A stretch of 37,011 nt of DNA from CAZQGO01 sp964593065. Lineage in GTDB: Bacteria; Oederibacteriota; JAAXVQ01. The notes under the pieces were generated by a model, which was not told the origin of the DNA, made no database searches, and saw nothing but the letters and a program-made list of their open reading frames with translations. This document shows positions 20,645-28,916 of this stretch, one piece after another. A program made the translations under genes and the position numbers. The stretch is taken from assembly GCA_964593065.1 (NCBI GenBank), contig CAZQGO010000026.1, positions 1 to 37,011 of the forward strand, given 5' to 3'. Position 1 is the first letter of the stretch; each line of letters starts with the position of its first letter.

Positions 20645-20673
20645 AATCTAGCGCAGATGAAACCGTTTGTAAA
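20645..20673 (-). promoter_or_regulatory. Sigma70-type promoter of the activator gene
   Basis: On the minus strand TTTACA (20668-20673) and TAGATT (20645-20650) are 17 bases apart, and the -10 box lies about 30 bases before the ATG at 20616. The -35 box is one arm of the palindrome at 20667-20685, which would fit autorepression. Confidence 0.5.
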
Positions 20674-20685
20674 GATTTATTACAA
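20667..20685. promoter_or_regulatory. Palindrome TTGTAA-N7-TTACAA, possible activator binding site
   Basis: Perfect 6-bp arms in the 336-base spacer between the activator and amtB. It lies about 175 bases upstream of the sigma54 promoter, a normal enhancer distance, and overlaps the -35 box of the activator's own promoter. It is TGT-N11-ACA, one base longer than the classical NifA site TGT-N10-ACA. A second inverted repeat, GAGAAA-N4-TTTCTC, is at 20705-20720. Confidence 0.4.
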
Positions 20686-20859
20686 TTTTGTTTGTTTGTC
20701 ACGAGAGAAAAATATTTCTCCGGCCCAAGCGGAAATGTCCTCCGTACGCTTGAATCTTCACCCGGCGATTTTTCGACAATTACCCTTAATTCACAACCTA
20801 AAAATCGGCACGCGTTTTTACTGGTTTTCCGCGATTTAATTTCCGGCCGGATGAATCCA

Positions 20860-20875
20860 TGGCACATATTTTGCT
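20860..20875 (+). promoter_or_regulatory. Sigma54 (-24/-12) promoter of the first amtB
   Basis: TGGCAC (20860-20865), five bases, then TTGCT (20871-20875): a perfect match to the sigma54 core consensus. The predicted start near 20886 leaves a leader of about 67 bases before the amtB ATG at 20953. Confidence 0.85.
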
Positions 20876-20952
20876 GTTTATCAACTGTTTAACCACATGC
20901 GACTCAGGCCGTGACAGGCCTTATTCTTATTGGGGAGAGGAGATAACAGCGT

Positions 20953-22287
20953 ATGCTTAATCTGCCTGCCGCCCTGTGGGCGAAAATCCGAAAACACAAG
21001 GGTTTGACGGCCTGCCTGGTCTTGCTGGCGTTGCCTTCCGTAGCTTCGGCGGCCGCGGGCCAGCCGCTTTCCGCGGGGGATACCGCCTTCGTCATGGTGT
21101 CCGCAAGCCTGGTGATGCTGATGACTCCGGGCTTGGGTCTTTTTTACGGCGGCTTGGTCCGCCAGAAGAATGTTTTGGGCACGATCATGCAGAGCCTGGT
21201 GGTGATCGGCCTGGTCGGCCTGCAATGGGCCGTCTTCGGTTATTCGCTGGCCTTCGGGGCCGACCACTACGGCTTGCTGGGCGGCCTGAATTTCGCCTGG
21301 CTCCACGGCGTCGGCGCGGCGCCGAACCCGGATTACGCGCCCACGATCCCCCACCAGGCTTTCATGATTTTCCAGGCCATGTTCGCCGTCATCACGCCGG
21401 CCCTGATTACGGGCGCCTTCGCCGAACGCTTCAAATTCTCGGCCTTCGTCGGGTTCATGCTGCTGTGGGCGACGTGCGTCTACGATCCCCTCGCGCACTG
21501 GATCTGGGGCGCCGGCGGCTGGCTGAAAAACCTCGGGGTGCTGGATTTTGCCGGCGGCATGGTGGTGCACATCTCGGCCGGCGTGGCCGCCTTGGTGGCC
21601 GCCCTCATGATCGGCAGGCGCAAAACCCATCGCACCGGCACCATTCTCCCGCATAACATGACCATGGTGCTGCTGGGCATGTCGCTGCTCTGGTTCGGCT
21701 GGTTCGGCTTCAACGCCGGCTCGGCGCTGGCCGCCAACGGCGTGGCCGTGTCGGCCTTCATCGCCACCAACTTCGCGGGCGCGGCGGCCATGCTGTGCTG
21801 GCTGCTGCTGGAATGGGGAGTCCGGGGCAAGCCGACCGCCCTGGGCGCGGCCTCCGGCGCGATCGCCGGCTTGGCGGCCGTCACGCCGGCCTCGGGATTT
21901 GTGGGGCCCATGTCCGCCATTGTCATCGGCCTGGTCGCCTCTCCCCTGTGCTTCGCCGCCATCCAAATGAAGAACCGGTTCGGCTACGACGACACCTTGG
22001 ACGCCTTCGGCATTCACGGCGTCAGCGGAACCTGGGGCACCTTGGCGACCGGCCTTTTCGCCAGTCTGGCCGTGAACCCCGGCGGGGCCAACGGTCTCTT
22101 TTTCGGCAATGCGAACCTGCTTAAGCTGCAGGCCCTCGGAGCGGGGGTCACCATCGTCTTCGCCGGCGCGGGCACCTTTGTCCTGCTGAAAATTCTGGAT
22201 GTTCTCGTCGGGATCCGCGTGGCGGATCACGAGGAGACGATCGGTCTGGACTTGACCCAGCACGGCGAGGCCGGGTATCACATGTAG
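20953..22287 (+). CDS. amtB: Ammonium transporter, first copy
   Basis: A membrane channel that imports ammonium, 444 residues. The ATG follows a GGAGAGGAG ribosome site. A signal peptide (about residues 1-34, ending SVASAAAG) precedes eleven expected membrane segments. Family motifs are clear: TPGLGLFYGGLVRQKN, the ITGAFAERFKFSAF signature, GTILPHNMT and WFGWFGFNAGSA. The two pore histidines are at about 206 (GGMVVHISAG) and 355 (FGIHGVSG). The C-terminal tail ends HGEAGYHM, the region that docks PII in the AmtB-GlnK complex. A sigma54 promoter precedes it and glnK follows after 300 bases containing a repeat element. A second amtB downstream is about three quarters identical in protein by eye. 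Confidence 0.96.
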   Translation: MLNLPAALWAKIRKHKGLTACLVLLALPSVASAAAGQPLSAGDTAFVMVSASLVMLMTPGLGLFYGGLVRQKNVLGTIMQSLVVIGLVGLQWAVFGYSLAFGADHYGLLGGLNFAWLHGVGAAPNPDYAPTIPHQAFMIFQAMFAVITPALITGAFAERFKFSAFVGFMLLWATCVYDPLAHWIWGAGGWLKNLGVLDFAGGMVVHISAGVAALVAALMIGRRKTHRTGTILPHNMTMVLLGMSLLWFGWFGFNAGSALAANGVAVSAFIATNFAGAAAMLCWLLLEWGVRGKPTALGAASGAIAGLAAVTPASGFVGPMSAIVIGLVASPLCFAAIQMKNRFGYDDTLDAFGIHGVSGTWGTLATGLFASLAVNPGGANGLFFGNANLLKLQALGAGVTIVFAGAGTFVLLKILDVLVGIRVADHEETIGLDLTQHGEAGYHM

Positions 22288-22344
22288 GTTTGATCCCCTC
22301 ACTTTGAGAGGCTGTGTCGCAATTCGCTGGATATGGGTTCATGC

Positions 22345-22565
22345 CCTCGATCGTCACCCCGGTGAAAACCGCGGGTCCGGAAAAGACTTTACCTTGAAAG
22401 AAACCATTCCTTCCCGGGTCCCGGATCAGGTTCGGGATGACGGCAACAACGCGTTCTGGCGCGGCCGCTTGGGAGGAGAGGGCATGATCCAGCACCTTAC
22501 TTTCCACCCGCTCCCTGGCCTCGCCCAAGGCGAGGCCGCCCTCTCCCCGCAAGGGAGAGGGAAAA
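22345..22565. repeat. REP-like palindromic element in the amtB-glnK spacer
   Basis: The 300-base spacer (22288-22587) has no gene but several inverted repeats. GGCCTCGCC-N3-GGCGAGGCC (22517-22537) and CCCTCTCCC-N5-GGGAGAGGG (22539-22561) stand side by side and are followed by five A. Further left is TCCCGGATCAGGTTCGGGA. Such motifs are typical of dispersed intergenic palindromes in many bacterial genomes. The equivalent spacer of the second amtB-glnK pair is only 64 bases and lacks them, so this element was probably inserted. The hairpins end 26 bases before glnK and could affect its expression. Confidence 0.55.
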
Positions 22566-22587
22566 ACCGGATCAACAGGAGCATGCG

Positions 22588-22929
22588 ATGAAAAAGATCG
22601 AAGCCTTCATTCAGCCCGAGCAATTCGAGGCGGTCAAAAAGGAACTCTTCGCGGCCGAGGTTTTCAAGATGAGCGTGTCCCAGGTCAAGGGCTGCGGGCA
22701 GCAGAAGGGGTACACCGAAAGCTTCCGGGGCCAGGCCGTGGACATCAACCTGCTCCCCAAGACCAAGATCGAGATCGCGGTCAACGAGGATTTCGTCCAG
22801 CCGACCATCGACGCCATCATCCGCGGGGCGCGCACGGGCAACATCGGCGACGGCAAAATCTTCGTCCTGGACCTGCCCCAGTGCATCCGCGTCCGCACCG
22901 GCGAGACCGGGTCCAAAGCCATCGGCTAA
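22588..22929 (+). CDS. glnK: PII signal protein, first copy, lacking Tyr51
   Basis: A 113-residue PII protein that would bind 2-oxoglutarate and ATP/ADP and block AmtB. The start has AGGAG six bases upstream. Family landmarks are MKKIEAFI, VKGCGQQKG, LLPKTKIEI with Lys58, the B-loop TGNIGDGKIFV and the C-terminal IRVRTGE. The T-loop reads YTESFRGQAVDINLLPK: position 51, the tyrosine uridylylated by GlnD in E. coli, is valine, and positions 50, 52 and 54 also differ. Uridylylation at that site is therefore impossible. The gene differs from the second glnK at only two bases (22902 and 22917), both silent. Location next to amtB supports the GlnK name over GlnB. Confidence 0.95.
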   Translation: MKKIEAFIQPEQFEAVKKELFAAEVFKMSVSQVKGCGQQKGYTESFRGQAVDINLLPKTKIEIAVNEDFVQPTIDAIIRGARTGNIGDGKIFVLDLPQCIRVRTGETGSKAIG

Positions 22930-23068
22930 ATCCGCACTGCCGCCGCGTTTTTTCGTCCCCGCGCGGCACATCACACGCGCTTGCGGGCCGGTGCGAGTTT
23001 GCCCGATCCGCCGAGCGGAGTCCGCCTTCCTGCCGGGCCGGTTTCTCTGCAATTTATTAGTTTCATTT

Positions 23069-23095
23069 TTGTAATCTATTTATGCCATTATTACA
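23069..23095. promoter_or_regulatory. Paired TGTAA/TTACA half-sites upstream of the second amtB
   Basis: TGTAA (23070-23074) and TTACA (23091-23095) face each other across 16 bases, about 85 bases before the -24 box. The arms match those of the 20667-20685 palindrome. The spacer 22930-23269 is AT-rich in its middle part and contains no gene. Chance occurrence is possible because each half-site is only five bases. Confidence 0.3.
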
Positions 23096-23177
23096 TATTT
23101 AGTTTTTTTGTCGTTAAAGCCCAACCCGCGGTTCGGATAACCCCCTGAAATATCAAAAGAAAAAAACACGCGCATTT

Positions 23178-23193
23178 TGGCATGCATGTTGCT
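23178..23193 (+). promoter_or_regulatory. Sigma54 (-24/-12) promoter of the second amtB
   Basis: TGGCAT (23178-23183), five bases, then TTGCT (23189-23193). The predicted start near 23204 gives a leader of about 66 bases, almost the same as for the first amtB. An upstream in-frame ATG at 23177 would place the promoter inside the coding region, which argues for the later start at 23270. Confidence 0.8.
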
Positions 23194-23269
23194 TTATTTG
23201 AATGGAGGTAGCAACGTTCCGCGAGGCTGGTTTTGGCCTCACCCATTTCGCTCAAAGGAGAAATCTGCG

Positions 23270-24598
23270 ATGAACCGGCACGCACTCTTGCACAGACTTC
23301 GCAAATGGGTCTTCCCGGCGGTGGCCCTAACCCTGTTGGGCATCCCTTCGCTGGCCGCGGCCGCCGAGGGTATGCCGTTGTCCGCCGGGGATACGGCGTT
23401 CGTCATGCTGTCCGCGGCCTTGGTCATGCTCATGACCCCGGGCCTGGGATTTTTTTACGGCGGCATGGTCAGGCAGAAGAACGTCTTGGGCACCATCATG
23501 CAGAGTTTCGTGGTGGTCGGGTTGATCGGCGTCCAGTGGGTGCTGTTCGGCTACTCCCTCGCCTTCGGGGCGGACCACGGCGGCTGGATCGGCGGTCTCA
23601 ATTTCCTGGGGCTGTCCGGGGTCGGGCAGACGCCCGATCCGGCGTACGCCGCCACCATCCCCCATCAGGTGTTCATGATTTTCCAGGCCATGTTCGCGGT
23701 GATCACGCCGGCTCTGATCACCGGCGCCTTCGCCGAGCGCTTCAAGTTTTCGGCCTTCCTGCTGTTCATCGTCCTGTGGTCGACTTTCATCTACGACCCC
23801 ATCGCCCACTGGGTGTGGGGCGTGGGCGGCTGGCTGCGCAATCTGGGCGCCCTCGATTTCGCCGGGGGTACGGTGGTGCACATGGCGTCGGGTTTCGCGG
23901 CCTTGGTCGTAGCCTTGGTGATCGGCAAGCGCAAGAGCCACCACACGGGCACCATCCTGCCCCATAACATGACCATGGTTCTCCTGGGCGCCGGGTTGCT
24001 GTGGTTCGGCTGGTTCGGCTTCAACGCCGGTTCGGCGCTGGGGGCCAACGGCCTGGCGGGCTCGGCCTTCATCGTCACCAACACCGCGGCGTCCGCGGCC
24101 CTGCTCTCCTGGCTGCTCATGGAATGGATTTTCCGCGGCAAGCCCACGGCCTTGGGCGCCGCCTCGGGGGCCGTGGCCGGCTTGGTGGCCATCACGCCCG
24201 CGTCCGGTTTCGTGGGCCCGATGTCCGCCATCCTGATCGGCGCGGTGGTATCGCCGCTGTGTTTCGGCGCCATCCAGCTCAAGGGCAAGCTGGGCTACGA
24301 TGACACGCTGGACGCCTTCGGCGTGCATGGCGTGGGCGGCACCTGGGGCGCCCTGGCGACCGGCCTCTTCGCCAGCCTGGCCGTGAATCCCTCCGGCGCC
24401 AACGGCCTGTTTTTCGGAAATCCCAAGCTGCTCGGGATCCAGGTCATCGCCGTCATCGCCACGGCCGCCTTTTCCATGACGGGAACCTTCGTGCTGGTCA
24501 AGTTCGTGGACCTGCTGATGAAAATCCGGATCCCGGACCACGAGGAGGCCATCGGCCTGGACTTGACCCAGCACGGCGAGGCCGGCTACCATATGTAA
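23270..24598 (+). CDS. amtB: Ammonium transporter, second copy
   Basis: A 442-residue ammonium channel. I choose the ATG at 23270 (MNRHALLHRLRKWVF) because AAAGGAG lies nine bases before it, a normal signal peptide follows (ending SLAAAAEG), and the sigma54 promoter sits upstream of it. Motifs match the first copy: TPGLGFFYGGMVRQKN, ITGAFAERFKFSAF, GTILPHNMT, and pore histidines near residues 204 (GGTVVHMASG) and 353 (FGVHGVGG). The C-terminus ends HGEAGYHM like the first copy, consistent with docking the same PII protein. The protein is about three quarters identical to the first AmtB by eye, clearly older in divergence than the two glnK genes. glnK follows after 64 bases. Confidence 0.96.
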   Translation: MNRHALLHRLRKWVFPAVALTLLGIPSLAAAAEGMPLSAGDTAFVMLSAALVMLMTPGLGFFYGGMVRQKNVLGTIMQSFVVVGLIGVQWVLFGYSLAFGADHGGWIGGLNFLGLSGVGQTPDPAYAATIPHQVFMIFQAMFAVITPALITGAFAERFKFSAFLLFIVLWSTFIYDPIAHWVWGVGGWLRNLGALDFAGGTVVHMASGFAALVVALVIGKRKSHHTGTILPHNMTMVLLGAGLLWFGWFGFNAGSALGANGLAGSAFIVTNTAASAALLSWLLMEWIFRGKPTALGAASGAVAGLVAITPASGFVGPMSAILIGAVVSPLCFGAIQLKGKLGYDDTLDAFGVHGVGGTWGALATGLFASLAVNPSGANGLFFGNPKLLGIQVIAVIATAAFSMTGTFVLVKFVDLLMKIRIPDHEEAIGLDLTQHGEAGYHM

Positions 24599-24662
24599 GC
24601 GCCTGCGGCGCAGCCAGGTGAGAAGCCGGAAATCATGCCAAGCGATTAAAAGGAGAACGGCC

Positions 24663-25004
24663 ATGAAAAAGATCGAAGCCTTCATTCAGCCCGAGCAATT
24701 CGAGGCGGTCAAAAAGGAACTCTTCGCGGCCGAGGTTTTCAAGATGAGCGTGTCCCAGGTCAAGGGCTGCGGGCAGCAGAAGGGGTACACCGAAAGCTTC
24801 CGGGGCCAGGCCGTGGACATCAACCTGCTCCCCAAGACCAAGATCGAGATCGCGGTCAACGAGGATTTCGTCCAGCCGACCATCGACGCCATCATCCGCG
24901 GGGCGCGCACGGGCAACATCGGCGACGGCAAAATCTTCGTCCTGGACCTGCCCCAGTGCATCCGCGTCCGCACCGGTGAGACCGGGTCCAAGGCCATCGG
25001 CTAA
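24663..25004 (+). CDS. glnK: PII signal protein, second copy, lacking Tyr51
   Basis: This encodes exactly the same 113-residue protein as 22588-22929; only two silent bases differ (24977 and 24992). The ATG at 24663 has AAAGGAG in front, and an in-frame extension to 24618 is unlikely. The T-loop again has Val51 instead of the uridylylated tyrosine. It is the partner of the second amtB, 64 bases upstream, and probably co-transcribed from the sigma54 promoter at 23178. Identity ends with the coding region: the flanking bases of the two genes are unrelated, which points to gene conversion or a very recent copy. Confidence 0.95.
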   Translation: MKKIEAFIQPEQFEAVKKELFAAEVFKMSVSQVKGCGQQKGYTESFRGQAVDINLLPKTKIEIAVNEDFVQPTIDAIIRGARTGNIGDGKIFVLDLPQCIRVRTGETGSKAIG

Positions 25005-25124
25005 AGGGCGCCTCCGCCGTCCCGCCCGGGAAGCCCAAGGCGAGCGCAGGCCCGGCACCCCAGCAGGCATCGTCCCCGGTTCGGGGCGCGGCGCTCGGGA
25101 AGGGTTTTTCCGCCCGGGCCGGTT

Positions 25125-27581
25125 TTACGCCGGGTGAGGAATATTCAGGTCGATGGTCTGGCTTTTTCCGATGGGCAGGTGGTGGACCCGGCCGTTCACG
25201 ACCACCGGCACCGGCGAGGGCGTCCGCAGGGTTTTGACGCGGCGCGCCTCCACCAGCAGGGTCAGCTGGCCGGGCGTCAGCTCGACGTGGAACCAGCGCT
25301 GGTTGTACAGGATTTGAAATTTCGCCTTCCGCCAGGCGGCCGGCAGGCGGGGCTCGAAACACATGCGGTCCTCCAGGATCTTCAGGCCCCCGTAATTCCG
25401 GTAGAAGAGATTCATCGCCCCGCCCATGGCCCCGGCGTGGATGCCCTCGGACGCGGTGCCGCCCTGAATGTCGCCAAAATCCGCCCGCAGCGCCTGGAGG
25501 AAGAAATCCATGGCGGCCGCCGTATCCCCCGCCTGCTGGGCGACGTAGCTGTGCACCACGTAGCTCAAGGTCGAACCGTGGGAGGTGCGGCGGATGTAGT
25601 AATCGTAATTTTTCCGGAGCACGTCCGGCGGCAGGTCATAGCCCAAGCGCGTGAACAGATTCTGCAGTTCCTCCCCCATGAGCATATAGAAAATCATCAG
25701 GACGTCGGCCTGCTTGGAAACCTTGTAGGCGTCGGGCGAATGCCCCTCGGCCTTTAAGATCCGGTCCAGCCGGTGGATGTCCTCGTACTTGTGCCGGTAC
25801 TCCTCCCAGTCCAGTTCCTGCAGGTCCATGTAGCCCTCGAACTGATGGATCAAGCCGTCCGGGTCCATGGGCACGAACATCTCGCGCGTGATCTGGTCCC
25901 AGCGGGACAGCTCATCCGAGTTCAGATTCAACTTGGCCCGCAGGGCGGTGGCCTCCTCCGGATCCATGGTGTTCAAAAATTCCAGCCCCTTCGACAAAAT
26001 CCAGACCGCCATGACATTGGTGTAGGCGTTGTTGGGCAGCCCGCCGGCTTCCGCTCCCGGCAACTTCTCGTGGAATTCGTCCGGGCCCATCACGCCGCGG
26101 ATTTCGAAGCGCTTCCGCTCGGGATTGAATTGGGCGATGCTCGACCAGAAGCGGGCGATTTCCAGCAGCATTTCCGCTCCGTAGCGGTCCATGAAATCCT
26201 GGTCGTGGGTCATGCGGTAGTAGCCGAGAATGTTCGAGGCGATGGCGATGGAAACGTGCCGCTGCAGCGAGCTGTAGTCCTCGCCCCACTCCTTGGACAG
26301 GGGGTTCAAATGCAGGGTCTGGGTCTCCTCATAACCGCTGCTGCCGCTCTGCCAGGGAAACATCGCCCCCGCATAGCCGAACTGGCGCGCGTATTCGCGG
26401 GCCGGGTTGAGGCGCCGGTAGCGGTACATGAGCAGGGCCCGGCTGATTTCAGGGGCATGCAGGGTGTAGAACGGCAGCGTGAACATTTCGTCCCAGAAGA
26501 TGTGTCCCCGGTAGGCCTCGCCGTGCAGGCCGCGCGCGGGCAGGCCGGCGTCGTGATCGTCGTTGTGCGTGGAGGCGGTCTGCAGCAGGTGAAAATTCAC
26601 GAAACGCAGCAACTGCTGCACCTCGGGCTCGCCCGTCACCGCGATGTCGTAGCGCTTCCACAGGGCCCGCCATTTGGTGGTGTGGGGCAAGAACAGGTCT
26701 TGAAAGCGCTGGACCTTCTGCAGGGCTTCCTGGGCGGCCATGAGATTGTTCACCACCCCCTGGTCGCGGGAGGTGTACAGGCTCACCAGCTTCTCGACGA
26801 CGTATTCCCCGCCCTGTTCCACCGGCAGGATGAACTCCTGGAAAACCTTTTCCCGGCCCTGAATGATGGTGCGGCGGTTTAAGGGGAGCTCCTGCTCCCC
26901 GGCGAAGACGCGGGTGCGCAGCGCCTCGGTGATCTGGATTTTCGTCTGATTGGTCTGCATCTGAAGGTACACGCCGTCCGGGCCGAAGTTGCCGTGGGAC
27001 ACGGGTTCGAGGTGCTTCGAGTTCAGCTGGCGGTAGCGCTCGACGCCGGCATTGGTGACGGACCCGTCAAGACCGCTGCGGAACAGGACCTCGCCGCTGT
27101 AATTTTTCGGCCGGAGGACGCACTGGATGCCCGCGTAGTGGGGCTCCGCCATGCTGACCAGGCGCCGGGTGAGAATTTCGGTGATCCGGCCTTTTTCATC
27201 CTGCCAGCGCAGCAGGCGGAGGAGCAGGCCCCGGCGCAGGTTCAGTTCCTGGCGAAAGGCCAGGATCTTCACGTTCTGCAGGTCGAACCAGCGCCCGTCG
27301 TTGAGGTGGTAATTCAGGTACAACCAGTTCGGGCAATTGACGAAATCCTCGTTGACCACCCGCCGGCCGGCGATCAGCGTCTCCAGTTTATTATACACGC
27401 CGGCGATGTAAGTCCCCGGATAGTGGATTTTCGACCCGCTGGCTTCCGGCATGGCCCCGCGCGTCCCCAAATAACCGTTGCCCAGGGTAAACAGGGCTTC
27501 CACCAGGCTCACGCGGTTCAAATCCAGCTTTTCAACGGTGATTTTCCAGGGATCCAAGCTCTCAACCCTCCAGGAGTTCAT
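25125..27581 (-). CDS. GH65 disaccharide phosphorylase (trehalose/kojibiose/maltose type)
   Basis: Family GH65 phosphorylases split alpha-glucosyl disaccharides with phosphate to beta-glucose 1-phosphate and glucose. The 818-residue length and layout fit: an N-terminal beta-sandwich domain, then the (alpha/alpha)6 barrel. The acid residue is the Glu in GVMGPDEFHEK near residue 499. The phosphate-binding part is TSHGSTLSYVVHS near 667, and KQADVL, GHIFWDEMF and HGEAYRG are also conserved. Substrate cannot be fixed from sequence by eye; trehalose is the most likely because treY and treZ are upstream on the same strand. No beta-phosphoglucomutase gene is adjacent. The ATG at 27581 lacks a strong ribosome site. 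It is 84 bases past the M48 peptidase gene and convergent with glnK. Confidence 0.9.
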   Translation of the reverse strand: MNSWRVESLDPWKITVEKLDLNRVSLVEALFTLGNGYLGTRGAMPEASGSKIHYPGTYIAGVYNKLETLIAGRRVVNEDFVNCPNWLYLNYHLNDGRWFDLQNVKILAFRQELNLRRGLLLRLLRWQDEKGRITEILTRRLVSMAEPHYAGIQCVLRPKNYSGEVLFRSGLDGSVTNAGVERYRQLNSKHLEPVSHGNFGPDGVYLQMQTNQTKIQITEALRTRVFAGEQELPLNRRTIIQGREKVFQEFILPVEQGGEYVVEKLVSLYTSRDQGVVNNLMAAQEALQKVQRFQDLFLPHTTKWRALWKRYDIAVTGEPEVQQLLRFVNFHLLQTASTHNDDHDAGLPARGLHGEAYRGHIFWDEMFTLPFYTLHAPEISRALLMYRYRRLNPAREYARQFGYAGAMFPWQSGSSGYEETQTLHLNPLSKEWGEDYSSLQRHVSIAIASNILGYYRMTHDQDFMDRYGAEMLLEIARFWSSIAQFNPERKRFEIRGVMGPDEFHEKLPGAEAGGLPNNAYTNVMAVWILSKGLEFLNTMDPEEATALRAKLNLNSDELSRWDQITREMFVPMDPDGLIHQFEGYMDLQELDWEEYRHKYEDIHRLDRILKAEGHSPDAYKVSKQADVLMIFYMLMGEELQNLFTRLGYDLPPDVLRKNYDYYIRRTSHGSTLSYVVHSYVAQQAGDTAAAMDFFLQALRADFGDIQGGTASEGIHAGAMGGAMNLFYRNYGGLKILEDRMCFEPRLPAAWRKAKFQILYNQRWFHVELTPGQLTLLVEARRVKTLRTPSPVPVVVNGRVHHLPIGKSQTIDLNIPHPA

Positions 27582-27665
27582 GGCATCCGCCGCTTCCGGC
27601 CCCTGGGCACGGGCCGTCCGCCGCCGGCGCGGAGTGGCTACTATAACGTATTCCGGCCCAAAGAT

Positions 27666-28916
27666 TCAAGTCCTCCCTTGCGCCAGCAGGCCCGCCACCC
27701 GCTGCACCACGGGTGGATGGGAGTAATAAAAGGCGGCGGTCCACGGATGAGGATGCAGATTGACCAGGTTGTCCTTGGCAAGCTTGATCAAGGCGCCGGC
27801 CAAGGCGGCGGGATCGCCGGTCAGCGCGCAGGCAAAACGGTCCGCCCGCCGTTCCTGGTGCCGGGACCAACCGTTGAAGACCGGCAGCAGGGGAAAGGCG
27901 AGCCAGGACAACAGGAACCCCAACAGCGCGGCCTGGGCGAAAAAATCCGCGGCGGGCAGCCGGAACCACGCTCCGGGCAGACCGGCCCGCAACAGTCCGT
28001 AGGCCGCCGCCAGGATCGCCAGGCTGCCGGCACCGGTGAGGAGAAGCCGCTGCCGGATGTGATGCAACCGCCAATGGCCGGCCTCGTGGGCCACGACGGC
28101 CAGGATCTCGCCCCGGGCCAGGTTGGGCAGCAGGGTGTCGAAGAGGACGATCCGCTTGACCCGGCCGATGCCGCTGAAATAGGCGTTGGAGTGGCGGCTG
28201 CGCCGGGAGGCGTCCATCTCGACCACGCGCTCCACGCGGATACCGGCCTTGGCCGCCAGGCCGCGCAGGTCGTCGGCTAAGCTTGCATCCCCCAGGGGGG
28301 TGAAGGTGTTGAACAGGGGTTCCAGCACGGCGGGTGACAGAACCAGAAGAATGAGATTAAACGCCATGAACACGGCCCAGAACCACAGCCACCACGTGTG
28401 GGGAAAAGACCGGACCAGCCACAAGCCCGCGCCGGCCAAGGCGGCCGCCATCGCGGTGCCCAGCAGCCAGGATTTCACGCCGTCGGACACCCAGGCAACG
28501 AAGCTCTGGGTGTTGAACCCGTAGCGGTGCTCCAGGCGGAAAGTCCGATACCAATCCAGGGGCAGATTGAGGGCCGATCCGGCCCAGCCCAGGATCAGGA
28601 AAAAGGCCAAACCGGACGGGATGAAGCTCAAGCCCCAGGCGCGGATCCAGGCGGCGTAGACGCCGAGCCAACCGCCGAAGAAGAAAATCAGCGCTCCCGC
28701 CGCGTTGACGCCGGAGGAGACAAAACCGAACCGGATTTTCTCCGCCGCGTAGGCTTGCGCCCGGCCCAGGCGCTCCGGGTCGATTTGCCCTGCAAAAGCC
28801 GGAGGCAGGTTCGCCCCCTCCCGCCGCAGGTGGGCCAGATTCAAAAAAGCCAGGCCGAACTGGGCCGCCAGCACCAGCAGATAGGCGGCCAGGGCCGCAA
28901 ACCAGAAAGCCGGCAT
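27666..28916 (-). CDS. M48 family integral-membrane peptidase (Ste24/CAAX-type)
   Basis: A 416-residue membrane metallopeptidase. Several hydrophobic segments fill the N-terminal half (residues 1-25, about 70-115 and 150-200), and two more lie around 290-350. The zinc motif HEAGHW is near 277-282, the third ligand is the Glu of ERRADRFA, and FYYSHPPV near the end is the Ste24-type signature. This family cleaves CAAX prenylated proteins in eukaryotes; bacterial members probably handle membrane-protein quality control. An AGGAG five bases before the ATG fixes the start. It lies between treY and the GH65 gene, 66 and 84 bases away, with no obvious link to sugar metabolism. Confidence 0.92.
   Translation of the reverse strand: MPAFWFAALAAYLLVLAAQFGLAFLNLAHLRREGANLPPAFAGQIDPERLGRAQAYAAEKIRFGFVSSGVNAAGALIFFFGGWLGVYAAWIRAWGLSFIPSGLAFFLILGWAGSALNLPLDWYRTFRLEHRYGFNTQSFVAWVSDGVKSWLLGTAMAAALAGAGLWLVRSFPHTWWLWFWAVFMAFNLILLVLSPAVLEPLFNTFTPLGDASLADDLRGLAAKAGIRVERVVEMDASRRSRHSNAYFSGIGRVKRIVLFDTLLPNLARGEILAVVAHEAGHWRLHHIRQRLLLTGAGSLAILAAAYGLLRAGLPGAWFRLPAADFFAQAALLGFLLSWLAFPLLPVFNGWSRHQERRADRFACALTGDPAALAGALIKLAKDNLVNLHPHPWTAAFYYSHPPVVQRVAGLLAQGRT

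Noticed and set aside
20881..22302. Minus-strand frame of 473 codons opposite the first amtB
   Set aside because: Shadow of amtB; it is Gln/Gly/Arg-rich with no domain.
23177..23269. Upstream start of the second amtB at 23177
   Set aside because: It would place the sigma54 promoter inside the coding region and put 31 residues before a normal signal peptide; the ATG at 23270 has a good ribosome site.
25060..25124. Possible terminator between glnK and the GH65 gene (CCCCG-GTT-CGGGG and a T-run)
   Set aside because: The stem is only five pairs and the T-run is 18 or more bases away, so it is not convincing.
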